NCBI GenBank assembly: GCA_025146925.1
Contig: CP102260.1
Coordinates: forward strand, 2,407,389-2,471,388
DNA length: 64,000 nucleotides
From: [Bacteroides] pectinophilus
Lineage (GTDB): Bacteria > Bacillota > Clostridia > Lachnospirales > Lachnospiraceae
Direction: 5' to 3'
In this document: positions 43,218-51,335 of the stretch, piece by piece
Numbering within the stretch: position 1 is the stretch's first letter
How the letters are laid out: each line of letters starts with the position of its first letter
Made by a program: the position numbers and the translations under genes
Notes under the pieces: model-generated
Seen by the model: the letters and a program-made list of their open reading frames with translations, nothing else
Told to the model about the DNA's origin: nothing
The model's database searches: none

Positions 43218-44834
43218 TTATCTCGCCCATTTGGCTTGGTTCTGTTTATTATATTGCCTGGAACTTTCCACCTCATTCTGCAGTCTATCAAGTTTCTCCG
43301 ACATTGTTTCTGTCTTATCCTTTGAAACAACTACATTGTCATAGCCTTTCTTCCAATCTTCAATTTTCTGCTGATAATCTGCAAATGCCGTCTTAGATTC
43401 CTTATAACTTAGATAAAATTCATTCATGTTCTCAAATCCATAGTTGCGAACCATGTTTGAAAGTCCAATCTTCAGGCGATCAATATAATCTGTCTTTTCA
43501 TCAATCTTTCTCTGCAACTCTGCTTTCCTTGTGAGCTTTGCCAAACCTTTTAAATCTGACAATTCAATCTCAAAATTACCTCTTCGCTGTTCTGCCTCAA
43601 AGATAAGTTTATTCTGATTATCAAGCTCTTCCTTTATCTTCTTTAGTTTGGTATAATCGGCTACCACTGGTGTCATTACAGGCTTGGCAGGTGTTTTCTG
43701 AGTAGCAACCATCTCTTTCGATGGTGAGGTAATAACATTCTCAGCTGATTCCCCTTGCTTTGGTTTTATATCCTCAATAATTGCATTTTCTTCAATATGC
43801 GTAGCTGTATCTGCCACTATATGACTTACATTATCAGTCTTATCAGCTATCACAACATCCGTATGCTGTATCTTACTCCAAATAGTTCTGGCTGCTTCAA
43901 GCACCTTCGATATCAGCAGTACCAACTCCGTAATCGCCATATTTAGTATCAATGTTAATCGTTGTGGTTTGTTTCCATATCGTTGAATCGACCTTTTTAT
44001 CGGTTCTGTGATATGTTCCCTTTTTATCTGTAAAATATCATCCATAGGAACATCGCTTATAATTGCCCTGTCAACTTCGCGATTCCAATCCATCCGTAGC
44101 TTATTATCCTGCTCAATCTGTTCTACCTTTGGATTATTCCTGCCAATTTTTTTAGTAGCAAGATATGGACCGTTACGGTCAAATACTGTTAATCTGTCTT
44201 TTTCATCCGTTACCCAGCGGTTTATCATTCTGGTATAGAATAACTTTACCTCGTCCAGAAAATCTTCCTGCTTGAACCTCGTATTCTTTGAAGTAAACAG
44301 CTTCTTCTCATAGATTTCTCCTTTTTTGATAACCTTACACCTTTTGCGGATATTGCCAGCTTCATCAAGGATTTCTTTCTTAGTTCTTACATGATTACCA
44401 CGCTCATCATAGAACATATTTCTTGTGGCAGTCTTGATAACCAGCTCTGCCAAAAGCTGCCTTTCAGAAAAGATAAGATGGATATGGAAATTTGTCATAC
44501 GCTTGTTATGGTGAAGTGCCGCAACACATTCTACGCCATACTTTTCCTTAAACTTATCTGTAAATGATCTAAGCACAATATTAGGCATTCCTTGTTCAAA
44601 AAGTGATTCTGGCAGAGCAATGATAAGCTCCCTTGCCTCGATACATTTTCCCTCAACACCGCTTTTCTTAAATTCCTGCTGGCTACATCGTGCAAGTTCT
44701 GTCCAGTAACTTCTTTCCGTAGTTTCATAGACCGCATACAGATGTTCCTGCTTTGCATGGCTTGATATATAGGTTATTCTTCCTCGGACATTCGACAGTT
44801 TGGTCATCTGTATAAATGAATGTCTTGTTGTCAA
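43218..44834 (-). CDS. MobA/MobL relaxase
   Basis: About 538 residues from a TTG at 44834, preferred because GGAGAAG lies nine bases before it; ATG at 44807 (M-T-K-L-S-N-V-R-G-R) is the conservative start and the frame is open to 45041. The relaxase signature is N-F-H-I-H-L-I-F-S-E-R with further conserved H-H-N-K-R just before; a nucleophile Tyr lies in the first 40 residues (Y-I-S-S-H or H-L-Y-A-V-Y). The last 160 residues are a long coiled coil. It nicks at an origin, probably the inverted-repeat region just upstream (44955-45035), to mobilise element B with another element's transfer machine. Confidence 0.85.
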   Translation of the reverse strand: MTTRHSFIQMTKLSNVRGRITYISSHAKQEHLYAVYETTERSYWTELARCSQQEFKKSGVEGKCIEARELIIALPESLFEQGMPNIVLRSFTDKFKEKYGVECVAALHHNKRMTNFHIHLIFSERQLLAELVIKTATRNMFYDERGNHVRTKKEILDEAGNIRKRCKVIKKGEIYEKKLFTSKNTRFKQEDFLDEVKLFYTRMINRWVTDEKDRLTVFDRNGPYLATKKIGRNNPKVEQIEQDNKLRMDWNREVDRAIISDVPMDDILQIKREHITEPIKRSIQRYGNKPQRLTLILNMAITELVLLISKVLEAARTIWSKIQHTDVVIADKTDNVSHIVADTATHIEENAIIEDIKPKQGESAENVITSPSKEMVATQKTPAKPVMTPVVADYTKLKKIKEELDNQNKLIFEAEQRRGNFEIELSDLKGLAKLTRKAELQRKIDEKTDYIDRLKIGLSNMVRNYGFENMNEFYLSYKESKTAFADYQQKIEDWKKGYDNVVVSKDKTETMSEKLDRLQNEVESSRQYNKQNQAKWAR

Positions 44835-44954
44835 TGTGCTTTCTTCTCCTTCCTCTGATAATTGGAATGAAAGATGAACAGATAATATAAGTGGTATTGC
44901 TATTGGCTTATTGCCGTATCCGGCATAACCAAATGCGACAGCATTTGTATAAGT

Positions 44955-45035
44955 CACGCTTGCGTGGCTTTGCTCCCTGCAAGGGCGAAATACGCTGAGC
45001 ATAAACCGTAGGTTTGTGCGAGGGGTGTATTTCGC
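44955..45035. other. Candidate oriT upstream of the relaxase gene
   Basis: Two inverted repeats adjoin: CACGC-TT-GCGTG at 44955-44966, and GCGAAATAC at 44985-44993 with its inverse at 45027-45035. The region is GC-richer than its surroundings and lies directly upstream of the relaxase gene. Placement and form suggest the transfer origin; the nick site is not identifiable by eye. Confidence 0.45.
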
Positions 45036-45170
45036 TCTCAAACGCCGAGGGCTTTGATATCTTGTGATTTGTCAGTCTTCCATTCCGTTAATTGGTTGTT
45101 GCATATCAGAAGAAGCACATGTTATAATCCTCTTGCGTGTAGGTATATCATGGCTTCGGTCTGATATATC

Positions 45171-45202
45171 AGGGGCGGTTTCATTAGAAGCCGCCTCTTT
45201 TA
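45171..45202. terminator. Hairpin at the end of the excisionase gene
   Basis: AGGGGCGGTTTC and GAAGCCGCCTCT pair with one or two mismatches, followed by TTTT on the plus strand. It overlaps the excisionase stop codon and could stop transcription coming from the left. Confidence 0.5.
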
Positions 45203-45430
45203 AGTTATTACTTTTCTTGTGACTGCTTTTACGTTGCTCTTATCTCTTAAGTCTCTGCCTTCGTTGACTTCCATAAACTTTTCAAGCATATCCGTTTTTA
45301 TGAGAACTTTTCTTCCTACCTTTAGAACCGGAAGTTTTTCCCACTCAACAAGTTTTCTCAGAGTGTTTCTTCCAATTCCTGTATAATTGGCAGCATCTTC
45401 TATAGATAAAGCTATCTTTCTTTCCGTCAT
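45200..45430 (-). CDS. xis: Excisionase-family DNA-binding protein
   Basis: 76 residues with a MerR-like winged helix: I-A-L-S-I-E-D-A-A-N-Y-T-G-I-G-R-N-T-L-R then L-P-V-L-K-V-G-R-K-V-L-I. This is the HTH_17/Xis-type family that binds near element ends and directs the integrase toward excision. AGGAGAGG precedes the ATG. It is divergent from the XRE gene, and its promoter is near consensus (TTGACA-17-TATACT at 45477-45505) with an operator just downstream of it. Confidence 0.8.
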   Translation of the reverse strand: MTERKIALSIEDAANYTGIGRNTLRKLVEWEKLPVLKVGRKVLIKTDMLEKFMEVNEGRDLRDKSNVKAVTRKVIT

Positions 45431-45446
45431 TTAATCCTCTCCTTTC

Positions 45447-45570
45447 AAATTGCATTATGCAATTTATTTTTCTGTCAGTATATCGCGTTTATATTTTATT
45501 GTCAAGCGTTACGAAATTATAAAGATAATTACTGTATTGCATATTGCAATTTTATTTTTTATATGATATA
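45447..45570. promoter_or_regulatory. Divergent promoters and two operators between xis and the XRE repressor
   Basis: Minus-strand promoter for xis: TTGACA at 45500-45505 and TATACT at 45477-45482, spacing 17. Operators with core ATTGCA-N3-TGCAAT lie at 45447-45465 (a perfect 19-bp palindrome) and 45536-45550. The second overlaps TTGCAA, the likely -35 of the plus-strand XRE promoter (GATATA near 45565). The pattern fits one repressor controlling both directions. Confidence 0.7.
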
Positions 45571-45614
45571 GTATGAACATACCGAAAGGAATAACCGAAA
45601 AGGAGGCAGACAAC

Positions 45615-46232
45615 ATGAAGGATAAGGAACTTCGCCGGATTATCGGTGAGAGAGCTAAAAGCCGCAGAACAGAATTAAACCTTACACAACCTTATGTTGC
45701 AGACAAGATGGGAGTCACCGCTTCCACCATACAGCGTTATGAAGCTGGAACAATCGACAATACCAAGAAGATGGTACTCGAAGGACTTTCCGAAGCACTT
45801 CATGTATCTGTGGAATGGCTTAAAGGCGAAACTGACAGCTACGAAACAGATATAACAGATAAGAAAGAACTTCTTATAAGAGACGCTATGACAGGAATTA
45901 TCGAAAATCTACCAACTAACCTTGATAATGCAGATGGAGATTTCGCCAAGAACCTGTTGCTGGCAATATTAAACGAATACAAGCTCTTTGCTGATTCATT
46001 TACAAATGCCTGCAATAACTTCAAGGGAAATACAGAATATGAAGATGTAGCAGCCAAGATGGGTTTTGAATCCAATCAGGAATACAATGAGATAATGTTT
46101 TTAAGAGAGATAACCCACTCTGTTAATGCATTCAATGACATAGCTGACATCATAAGAACATATTCCAAGAATCCGGATGTGGCGGCACAGAGACTATCCC
46201 ATCTCTTAGAAGATAATTCCGATTCGGTATAG
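45615..46232 (+). CDS. XRE-family repressor of element B
   Basis: 205 residues from the ATG at 45615 (AAGGAGG eight bases upstream; frame open 14 codons more). Helix-turn-helix at residues 5-65: L-R-R-I-I-G-E-R-A-K-S-R-R, L-T-Q-P-Y-V-A-D-K-M-G-V, T-I-Q-R-Y-E-A-G-T. The rest is helical with D-N-L/P-T-N-L-D-N-A-D and no known effector domain. It is divergent from xis and 160 bases before the integrase, and probably binds the ATTGCA-N3-TGCAAT palindromes. Confidence 0.8.
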   Translation: MKDKELRRIIGERAKSRRTELNLTQPYVADKMGVTASTIQRYEAGTIDNTKKMVLEGLSEALHVSVEWLKGETDSYETDITDKKELLIRDAMTGIIENLPTNLDNADGDFAKNLLLAILNEYKLFADSFTNACNNFKGNTEYEDVAAKMGFESNQEYNEIMFLREITHSVNAFNDIADIIRTYSKNPDVAAQRLSHLLEDNSDSV

Positions 46233-46307
46233 AACGACAACCGGAGTTATGATACAATGAGCACGAGCAAGTCAGGCTGTTTACAGATTTGACGAGCGGC
46301 GAATTGG

Positions 46308-46327
46308 CTTATGGACTTGTCCATAAG
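46308..46327. promoter_or_regulatory. Palindrome upstream of the integrase gene
   Basis: CTTATGGAC-TT-GTCCATAAG, a perfect 9-bp inverted repeat 65 bases before the integrase start. It could be an operator or a leader hairpin; there is no coding frame in 46233-46392. Confidence 0.45.
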
Positions 46328-46392
46328 ATGCCTACACGCAAGAAGCATTTCATCAGTTCCGATTGTCTGATATCGAAAGGAGACACACGATT

Positions 46393-47688
46393 ATGGCAAA
46401 AGGATCTGTAAGAAAAAAAGGAAAGAAATGGTACTACCGCTTCTATGTAGAAGATCAAAGCGGCAATCTGGTTCAGAAAGAATACGCTGGAACAGAAAGC
46501 AAGAGTGAAACGGAAAAACTGCTCCGTCAGGCAATGGACGATTACGAAAGCAAGAAATTCATTGCAAAGTCGGAAAATATTACAGTTGGAGAATTACTTG
46601 ATATATGGGCAGAGGAAGAATTAAAGACCGGTACTCTCAGTAATGGGACAGTCCAGAATTACCTCGGTGCTATTACCAATATCAAGAAACATCCAATTTC
46701 AGAAAGAAAGCTGAAAAATGTAACATCTGAGCATTTACAAGCCTTCTTCGATCTGCTTTCCTTTGGTGGCACTTATCCCGATGGTTCAGAAAGAAAAGGC
46801 TACAGCAAAGATTACATCCGTTCTTTCTCGGCAGTATTACAGCAGTCATTTCGATTTGCAGTATCACCAAAGCAATATATCACTTTTAATCCTATGCAGT
46901 ATATTAAGCTGAAATACCAGACGGATGAGGTTGACCTGTTTTCCGATGATGACATGGATGGCGATATACAGCCAATTCCACGAAAGGATTATGAAAGACT
47001 GATTGAATTTCTACAGGATTACAATCCACCGGCAATTCTTCCAATCCAGATAGCTTATTATACAGGACTTCGTATCGGTGAAGCCTGTGGGCTGGCATGG
47101 CAGGATGTAAATCTTGAAGAACAGTGCCTTACAATCAGACGAAGCATCCGTTATGATGGTTCAAGGCACAAGAACATCATCGGACCGACCAAGCGAAGAA
47201 AAGTAAGGATTGTTGATTTTGGAGATACGCTGACAGAGATTCTTCGTAATGCCCGAAAGGAACAGCTTAAAAACCGAATGCAGTACGGAGAACTTTACCA
47301 CAAAAACTACTACAGAGAAGTAAAAGACAAAAATAGAGTTTACTATGAGTTCTATCATCTGGACGGAACAGAGAGTATTCCAGAGGATTATAAAGAAATA
47401 TCCTTTGTCTGCTTAAGACCGGATGGAAGTCTGGAATTGCCAAGCACGTTAGGAACTATTTGCAGGAAGATTGCTCAGAAACTGGAAGGATTTGAAGGAT
47501 TTCATTTTCACCAGTTGCGACACACCTACACAAGTAACCTTCTGGCAAACGGAGCAGCACCAAAGGATGTGCAGGAACTGTTAGGACACTCAGATGTCAG
47601 CACCACAATGAATGTCTACGCTCACTCCACAAGAAAAGCCAAGCGGGAATCCGCAAGGTTACTTGATAAAGTGGCAGGAAACGACTAA
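46393..47688 (+). CDS. int: Tyrosine integrase of element B
   Basis: 431 residues from the ATG at 46393 (AAAGGAG at good spacing). N-terminal basic arm-binding domain (A-K-G-S-V-R-K-K-G-K-K-W-Y-Y-R-F), core-binding domain at about 70-180, catalytic domain with Arg in T-G-L-R-I-G-E-A-C-G, His-x-x-Arg in F-H-Q-L-R-H-T-Y-T-S-N, Gly-His in L-G-H-S-D-V-S-T-T and Tyr in M-N-V-Y-A-H-S. Intact. It is a different lineage from the integrase at 2807. Downstream come a fold-back sequence (47696-47745) and the 15-bp attachment candidate at 47813. Confidence 0.92.
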   Translation: MAKGSVRKKGKKWYYRFYVEDQSGNLVQKEYAGTESKSETEKLLRQAMDDYESKKFIAKSENITVGELLDIWAEEELKTGTLSNGTVQNYLGAITNIKKHPISERKLKNVTSEHLQAFFDLLSFGGTYPDGSERKGYSKDYIRSFSAVLQQSFRFAVSPKQYITFNPMQYIKLKYQTDEVDLFSDDDMDGDIQPIPRKDYERLIEFLQDYNPPAILPIQIAYYTGLRIGEACGLAWQDVNLEEQCLTIRRSIRYDGSRHKNIIGPTKRRKVRIVDFGDTLTEILRNARKEQLKNRMQYGELYHKNYYREVKDKNRVYYEFYHLDGTESIPEDYKEISFVCLRPDGSLELPSTLGTICRKIAQKLEGFEGFHFHQLRHTYTSNLLANGAAPKDVQELLGHSDVSTTMNVYAHSTRKAKRESARLLDKVAGND

Positions 47689-47695
47689 ATAAAAC

Positions 47696-47745
47696 TTTCC
47701 CTTATTTCCCTTGTGATTATCTCATAAGGGCAAAAATAAGGGAAA
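47696..47745. repeat. Fold-back CCCTTAT repeats downstream of integrase B
   Basis: TTTCCCTTATTT at the left and AAATAAGGGAAA at the right pair around an inner CCCTT/AAGGG pair. The same kinds of repeats (TTTCCCTTAT and AAGGGCAAA) lie in all three DUF6061 units, suggesting integrase arm sites as well as a terminator. Confidence 0.5.
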
Positions 47746-47812
47746 ATACATATCATTTCACTAATGAATGGGCTGGAAAGCCTGTAAAATAGGGAAAGTT
47801 AGCCAGATATTT

Positions 47813-47827
47813 CGGCAAACTTGAATT
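47813..47827. other. Candidate attachment core of element B
   Basis: CGGCAAACTTGAATT matches CGACAAACTTGAATT at 30679-30693 and 35079-35093 in 14 of 15 positions. It lies 125 bases beyond the integrase stop, the normal distance for an element end. Confidence 0.5.
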
Positions 47828-47837
47828 TATAGTCCTC

Positions 47838-48257
47838 TCAAAACCAATTTGCTTTTTCTTCTCGAAATACGGGAATATCACTATCTCGATATGGATTGTA
47901 ATTATGAAGATTGCAACCAAACTCTTTTAATGATTTTATTTTGTTATCCTGTGTCCATACAATTAAAGATATTCCGTCAAATTCTTCAACATTTCCATTA
48001 TTCATTTTGCTTTTAAAATACCACTCCACGATTGTTTGATTTCCTTGATGAAAAAATTGCTTAATCTCCCAGACAAGAACACTTCCGCGTGTATTCCATT
48101 CGTCAAACCAGTGCTTTACCGTTTTGCGGTTTTCATATTTAGGACTCCAACTCTCAGTATATACAACATCATCTGTAAAAATATTGTCAATTCCTAAATC
48201 TGCTTTCTTAATCCACATATCAAACCATAATCGGATAATTTTTTCTCTCTCGTTCAT
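47838..48257 (-). CDS. NTF2/SnoaL-fold protein
   Basis: 139 residues with the cone-fold pattern of the SnoaL/NTF2 superfamily: an N-terminal helix (I-I-R-L-W-F-D-M-W), D-N-I-F-T-D-D-V-V-Y-T-E-S-W-S-P-K-Y, R-K-T-V-K-H-W-F-D-E-W, then strands V-E-W-Y-F-K-S-K and I-S-L-I-V-W-T. Members include small isomerases, hydrolases and stress proteins, so the reaction cannot be named. GGAGGT precedes the ATG. It lies alone between the element B end and DUF6061 unit 3, apparently inserted inside the conserved CTTGAATT/TTGAGATTTCA left end of that unit. Confidence 0.7.
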   Translation of the reverse strand: MNEREKIIRLWFDMWIKKADLGIDNIFTDDVVYTESWSPKYENRKTVKHWFDEWNTRGSVLVWEIKQFFHQGNQTIVEWYFKSKMNNGNVEEFDGISLIVWTQDNKIKSLKEFGCNLHNYNPYRDSDIPVFREEKANWF

Positions 48258-48277
48258 AAAGTACCTCCATAACTTCC

Positions 48278-48806
48278 GATTGAGATTTCACCTGTTTTAG
48301 GGAATTTAATAACTGTTATATTTTGTTATTAAATTCTCTGCAAACCCTTGAAAACACTGGATTTATCGCAGGTGAGCTTTCCCTTATTGTTTCCCTTGTG
48401 TTATATCGTCCCGTCAGCGTTTACGAACTCTGATAAGGGCAAATACAAGGGCAAGAAAAATCTATAAAACAGTATAACACAAAATAAAAGTGACATGGTG
48501 AACTGATTGAAATGCTTCTGATTTTTGTAACAAATGACTGATTGAATGATAAGGAGATTCTATACGATGAGAACAATATTTGCAGAATACAATCCACACA
48601 GAAACAGCATTGATATTTATACTTCTGCTGGTTATATGCTCCGCATTGACTGTTGGGAAGCCGAAAAGGATTTAAAAACCACACCCGGATCAGACTGTGC
48701 ATTGAACGCACTTGCCATTGATAAACCGCTTGAATATGCAAAATTATATCTTGATGAAACAATGCAGATATGGGTAGATGCAGAAGATTCATTAGAACTA
48801 TGGTGA
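48278..48806 (+). repeat. DUF6061 unit, copy 3
   Basis: Lacks the first dozen bases (it begins GATTGAGATTTCACC) but otherwise follows copy 1: GCAGGTGAGCTTTCCCTTA, the AAGGGCAAATACAAGGGC fold-back, and a DUF6061 gene. Confidence 0.85.
48567..48806 (+). CDS. DUF6061 family protein, copy 3
   Basis: 79 residues from the ATG at 48567 (AAGGAGA upstream). Closest to copy 1, with substitutions such as I-D-I-Y-T, A-E-K-D-L-K and M-Q-I-W. Ends D-S-L-E-L-W. Same unknown function. Confidence 0.75.
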   Translation: MRTIFAEYNPHRNSIDIYTSAGYMLRIDCWEAEKDLKTTPGSDCALNALAIDKPLEYAKLYLDETMQIWVDAEDSLELW

Positions 48807-49176
48807 TTTTTTCAACAGCACTAAGGTTACTTTTTCCCAATCTCATTTATTGAGAATCGTCTTTTTACCGTGCATATATATTCAATATCTTTTTATCTAT
48901 TATAATGAAATCAAGGGCTGGTCTAATGCCAGCCCTACAAAAATGAAAATTCACATAGAAAATAAATTTACAATTTTTCCGATATAAACCTGTTATCAAC
49001 AAATACAAACATAATTTATATTATCGTATCTATTGATATGATATGTATTTCAAAGAGTTACCAGAAGTTTTTGAAAACTTTTCCCTTGTGATATTATCTA
49101 AAGCTCCTAATTTTATACTTTTCCCATGATGGAGCAGCTTATTTGACCGTATCTCTAGCACCAAAGATGTTGTATT
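48807..49176. other. Non-coding stretch after DUF6061 copy 3
   Basis: 370 bases with no gene on either strand. It holds a perfect hairpin, AGGGCTGG/CCAGCCCT at 48914-48936, and a weaker ATCTCA/TGAGAT fold near 48840. AT-rich sequence follows up to the stop of the class III gene. Nothing else is recognisable. Confidence 0.6.
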
Positions 49177-49809
49177 CTATACTGATACATCAATAGAATT
49201 GCGAACTAACCTATTACCATTTTTGACAAGCGTAGATTCCACTGATTCTCTTGTAACGTTATCAAGAATGCTTGTATCAAACTTTTGTCCCGGCTTCCAA
49301 TTTGGATTAGCCGATTTCACTGCTGCATACATAGCAGCTCTATACTGTCCTTCGTATTGCTCTAAAGTCCATGTACCACTTAAACGTTTGTCTTTACTTA
49401 CGCTTAACTGATAATCCTTAAAAATATCTGAACGCTTAGTTGTATCACCATTTGAAATACCGTTTTCCTTAATAAATTCCCTCTTCACATTATCAAACAT
49501 CTTTTGACGATATTCCTCGGATACACTCGTGAGCTGCTGCCATGATGTACCTTTTCCGGTAACATCCATTCCCGCCACTCCATTTGCATTCAGTAAATCG
49601 CCATCCGAATCAAATTGCTTCATCAGATTCTTAATAATGGTATCTCTTCCACCGAATGTTTCATATATCAATCTTTCTTCTGCTGACATCATGGCTTCAT
49701 TTTGCATAATACCAGATAACCAGCCTTTTTCTTTCAAAGCCTTATATTGTTTACTATTTGTGTTGATACCATTATAGGTATTGCCTAATCCGCTGATATT
49801 CATTGACAT
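49177..49809 (-). CDS. Class III array protein (DUF3879-like) with EF-hand-like loop
   Basis: 210 residues from the ATG at 49809 (AAGGAGG six bases upstream). M-S-M-N-I-S-G-L-G-N-T-Y-N at the start. A loop of EF-hand type, D-S-D-G-D-L-L-N-A-N-G, lies near residues 73-83. Then G-D-T-T-K-R-S-D-I-F, T-L-E-Q-Y-E-G-Q-Y-R and N-V-T-R-E-S-V-E-S near the end, closing N-S-I-D-V-S-V. The intact relative at 53753 shares this order. I think of it as DUF3879-like, of unknown function. No signal peptide. Confidence 0.7.
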   Translation of the reverse strand: MSMNISGLGNTYNGINTNSKQYKALKEKGWLSGIMQNEAMMSAEERLIYETFGGRDTIIKNLMKQFDSDGDLLNANGVAGMDVTGKGTSWQQLTSVSEEYRQKMFDNVKREFIKENGISNGDTTKRSDIFKDYQLSVSKDKRLSGTWTLEQYEGQYRAAMYAAVKSANPNWKPGQKFDTSILDNVTRESVESTLVKNGNRLVRNSIDVSV

Positions 49810-49907
49810 ATAAAACCTCCTTGTAAATAAATTCAAAATCCGTTTAGAATTAACTCAATGCTATATAGTATATATCGTCATAAATCTCCAAGAAATAAGT
49901 TTCACTG

Positions 49908-50051
49908 TTAAGTGCCCTCTTGATTATACAGGTGGTTGTTGCGTGTTCTTCGTTCCTCTTTGGATAACTTTTGACGCAACCTCTTTTCCAAGTTCTCAAA
50001 CTGGCGGATTTTCTTCTTTCCATCCTCAATCTCGGCTGTCCCTTGTGGGTG
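49908..50051 (-). pseudogene. DUF3847-like remnant
   Basis: 47 codons without a start: D-G-K-K-K-I-R-Q-F-E-N-L-E-K-R-L-R-Q-K-L, then S-K-E-E-R-R-T-R-N-N, stop. This is the coiled Lys/Arg-rich pattern of DUF3847 proteins of Tn1549-like elements; relatives continue R-T-R-R-L-I-x-R-G where this one ends. A trace of another element at this spot. Confidence 0.5.
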
Positions 50052-50061
50052 TCAATCAAAA

Positions 50062-50694
50062 TTATTTTTCTTGGTCTGCGTCAACCGTTCCAACACCGTC
50101 ATCAGTATATAGCTCGGCTGGAATTGAATTGACAGCAAGTTGTTTTTCTGGCGGTATCGAATTATACCACTCAAGCCATTCAAGGGTTTCTTCGGATAAG
50201 TCCGATTTGTTAAATAACTGTCCTTCAAATTCAACCGTTTCATTTTCAGCATCTTCCATATGACTATATAAGAAATATTTACCATCAATTAAAACCACAA
50301 TATTATTTTCATATTGATATACTTTAGCACCTACAATATCGTCATTGGCTTGGAAATTCTCTTTTGGCTCTTGCGATGAGCTAACTTTGCTTTCGATTTC
50401 CCCTAAATAAGTGAACTGGCTTTCTTTATCTGTAAAATCGAGTTGACTATCCGTATATTGATACAACTTGTTATTTACATAAACCATAGGAGCCAAATCT
50501 CCAGAAATAGGGGGATTAGAGCCATTAAGTAAACGCGGAATTGTAACTACGCAAATTATAAGGCAAAGACAGGCTGCCATAATTCCCCACTTTATCCATA
50601 TAGGCTTTTTCATTTTCGTTTTGTAGTTGAGTGCTTCATCAACATATTTTGTATCAAGCTCGCTCATAGCGTCAGAAAATTTCTTTGCGTTCAT
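50062..50694 (-). CDS. Membrane-anchored anti-sigma-like protein
   Basis: 210 residues: an N-terminal 32-residue cytoplasmic helix pair (A-M-S-E-L-D-T-K-Y-V-D-E-A-L-N-Y), one membrane segment at 33-55 (W-G-I-M-A-A-C-L-C-L-I-I-C-V-V), and an extracellular part with no recognised fold. The start overlaps the sigma factor stop as ATGA. Arrangement and topology match regulators that hold an ECF sigma factor until a signal arrives. No zinc-binding anti-sigma motif (H-x3-C-x2-C) is present, so the mechanism is open. Confidence 0.7.
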   Translation of the reverse strand: MNAKKFSDAMSELDTKYVDEALNYKTKMKKPIWIKWGIMAACLCLIICVVTIPRLLNGSNPPISGDLAPMVYVNNKLYQYTDSQLDFTDKESQFTYLGEIESKVSSSQEPKENFQANDDIVGAKVYQYENNIVVLIDGKYFLYSHMEDAENETVEFEGQLFNKSDLSEETLEWLEWYNSIPPEKQLAVNSIPAELYTDDGVGTVDADQEK

Positions 50695-51251
50695 ACGAAT
50701 ACCTCTCTTTCAATCAAGTATTGCTTCATTTTCTCGCGGATACGGGTCAGCCGGACAGAAATATTTTTTTCTGAAAGCCCTACAAACTCGGCTATGTCCT
50801 TGTAGCTGTCGGAAAACCAATAGCGGCGCATAAAGATAACGCGGTTTTCGATAGTCAGCGTGTCTAAAAAAGACTCAATGATACAGGCTAACTCTCTGAC
50901 CTCGATTTCTTCTTCAATGTTTTTCTGGTCTGCAATACAGGCTTCAATTTCCTCCAAAGCAATCGTGTAATGACTGCTTCGTTTGGCTGCTTCCTTTCTC
51001 CAATAGATTTTGAGCGAAATATTCCGAACGATTTTCAAAAGATACGACAACAATGGGTTAGGTCGTGCTGGGGGAATGGCGTTCCATGCACCTAAATAAG
51101 CGTCGTTTACACATTCCTGCGCGTCCTGTCTGCTCCCTACTATATGGTAGGAAAGATTGTGATAGGCTTTTCCGTATTTTATGTCCAGTTCCCGTATGCC
51201 CTGTTCCGAACGCTCAAAAAACATTTCTATGATTTTTTCATCGTCTATCAT
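50691..51251 (-). CDS. ECF-type RNA polymerase sigma factor
   Basis: 186 residues from the ATG at 51251 (GGAGG seven bases upstream; GTG at 51254 is possible). Region 2: A-Y-H-N-L-S-Y-H-I-V-G-S-R-Q-D-A-Q-E, N-D-A-Y-L-G-A-W-N-A-I-P-P. Region 4: E-N-R-V-I-F-M-R-R-Y-W-F, Y-K-D-I-A-E-F-V-G-L-S, V-R-L-T-R-I-R. Expected length for an ECF factor. It is coupled with the anti-sigma-like gene. Targets are not visible; nearby cargo genes are candidates. Confidence 0.88.
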   Translation of the reverse strand: MIDDEKIIEMFFERSEQGIRELDIKYGKAYHNLSYHIVGSRQDAQECVNDAYLGAWNAIPPARPNPLLSYLLKIVRNISLKIYWRKEAAKRSSHYTIALEEIEACIADQKNIEEEIEVRELACIIESFLDTLTIENRVIFMRRYWFSDSYKDIAEFVGLSEKNISVRLTRIREKMKQYLIEREVFV

Positions 51252-51335
51252 CACACCGCCTCCTTTCCGGCTTCACTCATATACTACGGTTTCAGCGGCA
51301 AACACTACATCTAATCCGAAACTTTTTTCAAAAAA

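Larger units (their letters stand above)
35079..47827. mobile_element. Element B: candidate integrative mobilizable element
   Basis: The 15-bp CRACAAACTTGAATT lies at 35079-35093 (inside DUF6061 unit 2) and 47813-47827, about 120 bases beyond the stop of the integrase at 46393-47688. Inside are relaxase, excisionase, XRE repressor and integrase genes at the right, and a LytTR-controlled array block with several gene wrecks at the left. A third copy of the 15-mer at 30679 means other end pairs are possible, including a nested 30679-47827 unit. Limits are inference from the repeats. Confidence 0.5.

Noticed and set aside
30679-48806. Three DUF6061 units as a CRISPR-like or dispersed regulatory RNA repeat
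   Set aside because: Units are about 530 bp, contain a coding gene and are kilobases apart; nothing like short regular spacers is present.
48421-48846. Minus-strand frame of 141 codons over DUF6061 copy 3
   Set aside because: Antisense to the conserved gene; the equivalent frame is broken in the other two copies.
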